NCBI GenBank assembly: GCA_944333305.1
Contig: CALVKV010000082.1
Span: 1 to 5,761, forward strand
Reading direction: 5' to 3'
Length of the DNA stretch: 5,761 bases
Source: an uncultured Bacilli bacterium
GTDB taxonomy: Bacteria; Bacillota_I; Bacilli_A; RF39; UBA660
Shown here: positions 4,560 through 5,761 of the stretch, piece after piece
How the letters are laid out: every line of letters begins with the position of its first letter
Position numbering within the stretch: the stretch's first letter is position 1
The notes under the pieces: generated by a model
The model's database searches: none
Seen by the model: the letters and a program-made list of their open reading frames with translations, nothing else
What the model was told of the DNA's origin: nothing
Made by a program: the position numbers and the translations under genes

Positions 4560-5761
4560 ATGATAAAAGAACATAAGAGGGAATTAGTAATAGTAGGATT
4601 AATGTTATTATTAATAATAGCGTTAATAGGAGTAAGTTATGCTGCTTTTAGTTATAGTGGACTTGGTGGTAAAGTAAATACTATAACAACAGGTTCTATT
4701 ACTATGAGTTATGAAGAAACTGATAATACTATTAGTTTAAGTGGAGCCTTACCAACAACAGATAAAACAGGTAAAGTAAGGCTAACAGAAGGAGAGTACT
4801 TTGATTTTAAAGTAAGTAGTTCTATTACAGGTAATGTAAATATTAATTATGAAATATCTGCTAAAGATGTAACTACTGCAGAAAGAAAGATAGATGGCTC
4901 TAATATAAAGTTATATTTAACAGAATTAGCAGATGGCAAAGAACAAGAGTTAATGACACCAGAAGTATATAATGAAGAAACATCATCTAACACATATACA
5001 GGAAGACCTGCAAATGAGATGAGTTTATATACAAGTAGTATGAACTCAAGTGAAGAACACACATATAGACTAAGAATGTATGTAGATGAAAGTTATAATC
5101 CTCAAGGAGATGGAGGTAATTTAAGTTTTAGTGTAAAGATAAATGTTTATGGTAAAGATGGAGAGAAACCTCCTACTCCTACTGCAGTAGAAACATTACT
5201 TGCAAAAGAAAATCCTGAAGATTTAGACTATAACACGGCAACAGATGAGCAAAAGAAAGAGATGTGGACATTTAGTCATCCAGAGACAGAACAAACAGAA
5301 GCTCTAACAGATTATAGATATATAGGTGCAGATCCTAATAATTATGTAACTTTTAATAATGAAACATGGAGAATTATAGGAGTATTTACAGTTGATGATG
5401 GTACAGGTAATGTAGAAGAAAGACTTAAACTAATAAGAAATGAATCTATTGGTGATTACTCTTGGGACAATAAAGATACTAGCACAGGAGCAGAGGGTGT
5501 TCATGGTAAAAATAATTGGACAGATGCAAGACTAAATTACTTATTAAATCCTGGACATGAAAGTGAAAGTATAGGAGGAAGCCTATACTGGAATAGTGGT
5601 AGTGGAACATGCTATTCAGGTTCTGGTAATGCAACAACAAACTGTGACTTTACAACAACAGGGTTAAAAGAAGAAGCAAGAGAGATGATAGGAGATACTC
5701 TATGGTATTTAGGAGGAACATCAAATTATACAAGTTCAACTAATGGATTAACAAGTCACTT
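4560..5761 (+). CDS. Surface protein with SipW-type signal sequence, 3' end outside window
   Basis: This frame stays open for 400 codons and leaves the window without a stop, so it is partial. The start is set by GAGGTG (4547-4552), 7 bases upstream. Residues 1-8 are charged and about 9-29 are hydrophobic, ending in GVSYAAFSYSG; this resembles the SipW-dependent signals of TasA and camelysin. Residues about 30-197 are Thr/Ser-rich and beta-rich with the ITTGSITMSYEE segment seen in such proteins. A proline-rich hinge (PPTPT, 204-208) leads to a second domain from about 212. It has YIGADPNNYVTFNNETWRII (254-273), LKLIRNESIGDYSWD (289-303) and NNWTDARLNYLLNPG (318-332), and two cysteines (C351, C362) that could form a disulfide. 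That second domain recurs in surface proteins of gut Bacillota; I recall it by pattern only, and its function is unknown to me. Codon use (more ACA, GGA, GAA) differs from the genes to the left. Confidence 0.8.
   Translation, partial: MIKEHKRELVIVGLMLLLIIALIGVSYAAFSYSGLGGKVNTITTGSITMSYEETDNTISLSGALPTTDKTGKVRLTEGEYFDFKVSSSITGNVNINYEISAKDVTTAERKIDGSNIKLYLTELADGKEQELMTPEVYNEETSSNTYTGRPANEMSLYTSSMNSSEEHTYRLRMYVDESYNPQGDGGNLSFSVKINVYGKDGEKPPTPTAVETLLAKENPEDLDYNTATDEQKKEMWTFSHPETEQTEALTDYRYIGADPNNYVTFNNETWRIIGVFTVDDGTGNVEERLKLIRNESIGDYSWDNKDTSTGAEGVHGKNNWTDARLNYLLNPGHESESIGGSLYWNSGSGTCYSGSGNATTNCDFTTTGLKEEAREMIGDTLWYLGGTSNYTSSTNGLTSH

Noticed and set aside
4847..5062. Minus-strand open frame of 71 codons
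   Set aside because: It is opposite the surface protein gene, which has a clear start and a signal sequence; no ribosome site supports it.

Overview
The window is a very AT-rich stretch of a Bacillota genome. It probably comes from an uncultured gut lineage of low-GC Bacilli or Clostridia. Three things support this: strong Shine-Dalgarno sites, a SigK-type sporulation sigma factor and a yqeG-yqeH pair. The standard bacterial code fits, because yqeG ends in TGA just where yqeH starts and Trp is written TGG; this argues against Mycoplasma code 4. I cannot name the species.

Layout. Positions 1-112 hold no convincing gene. Positions 113-447 carry what looks like a complete type I toxin-antitoxin locus too small for ordinary gene calling. 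A 30-residue membrane peptide is encoded on the minus strand (262-354). Its ribosome site is locked in a hairpin, and a possible nine-codon leader ORF overlaps that site. A convergent small RNA runs from the plus strand (about 148-268). Each RNA has its own promoter and terminator. The two ends of the toxin mRNA are complementary to each other, as in hok and Fst-type loci. I do not recognise the peptide as a named toxin.

Positions 538-4279 are ordinary plus-strand genes: sigK with a short hydrophobic pro-sequence, a membrane-anchored polysaccharide deacetylase with Ig-like repeats, the HAD phosphatase yqeG, and the circularly permuted GTPase yqeH (30S subunit assembly). The deacetylase has its own good promoter directly after sigK; yqeG and yqeH overlap by 8 bases.

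Positions 4280-4559 hold an attenuator-like leader: a promoter, a 16-codon ORF interrupted at a run of six G, and a strong intrinsic terminator with a GAGA tetraloop. From 4560 to the right edge runs an open, 3'-truncated surface protein gene. It has a SipW/TasA-type signal sequence, a beta-rich N-terminal region and a second domain typical of repeated surface proteins in gut Bacillota.

How the parts may work together: sigK and the deacetylase fit envelope remodelling late in sporulation, and yqeGH is housekeeping ribosome assembly. The toxin locus and the surface gene look like accessory units on either side. No tRNA, rRNA, CRISPR array or transposase gene was seen.
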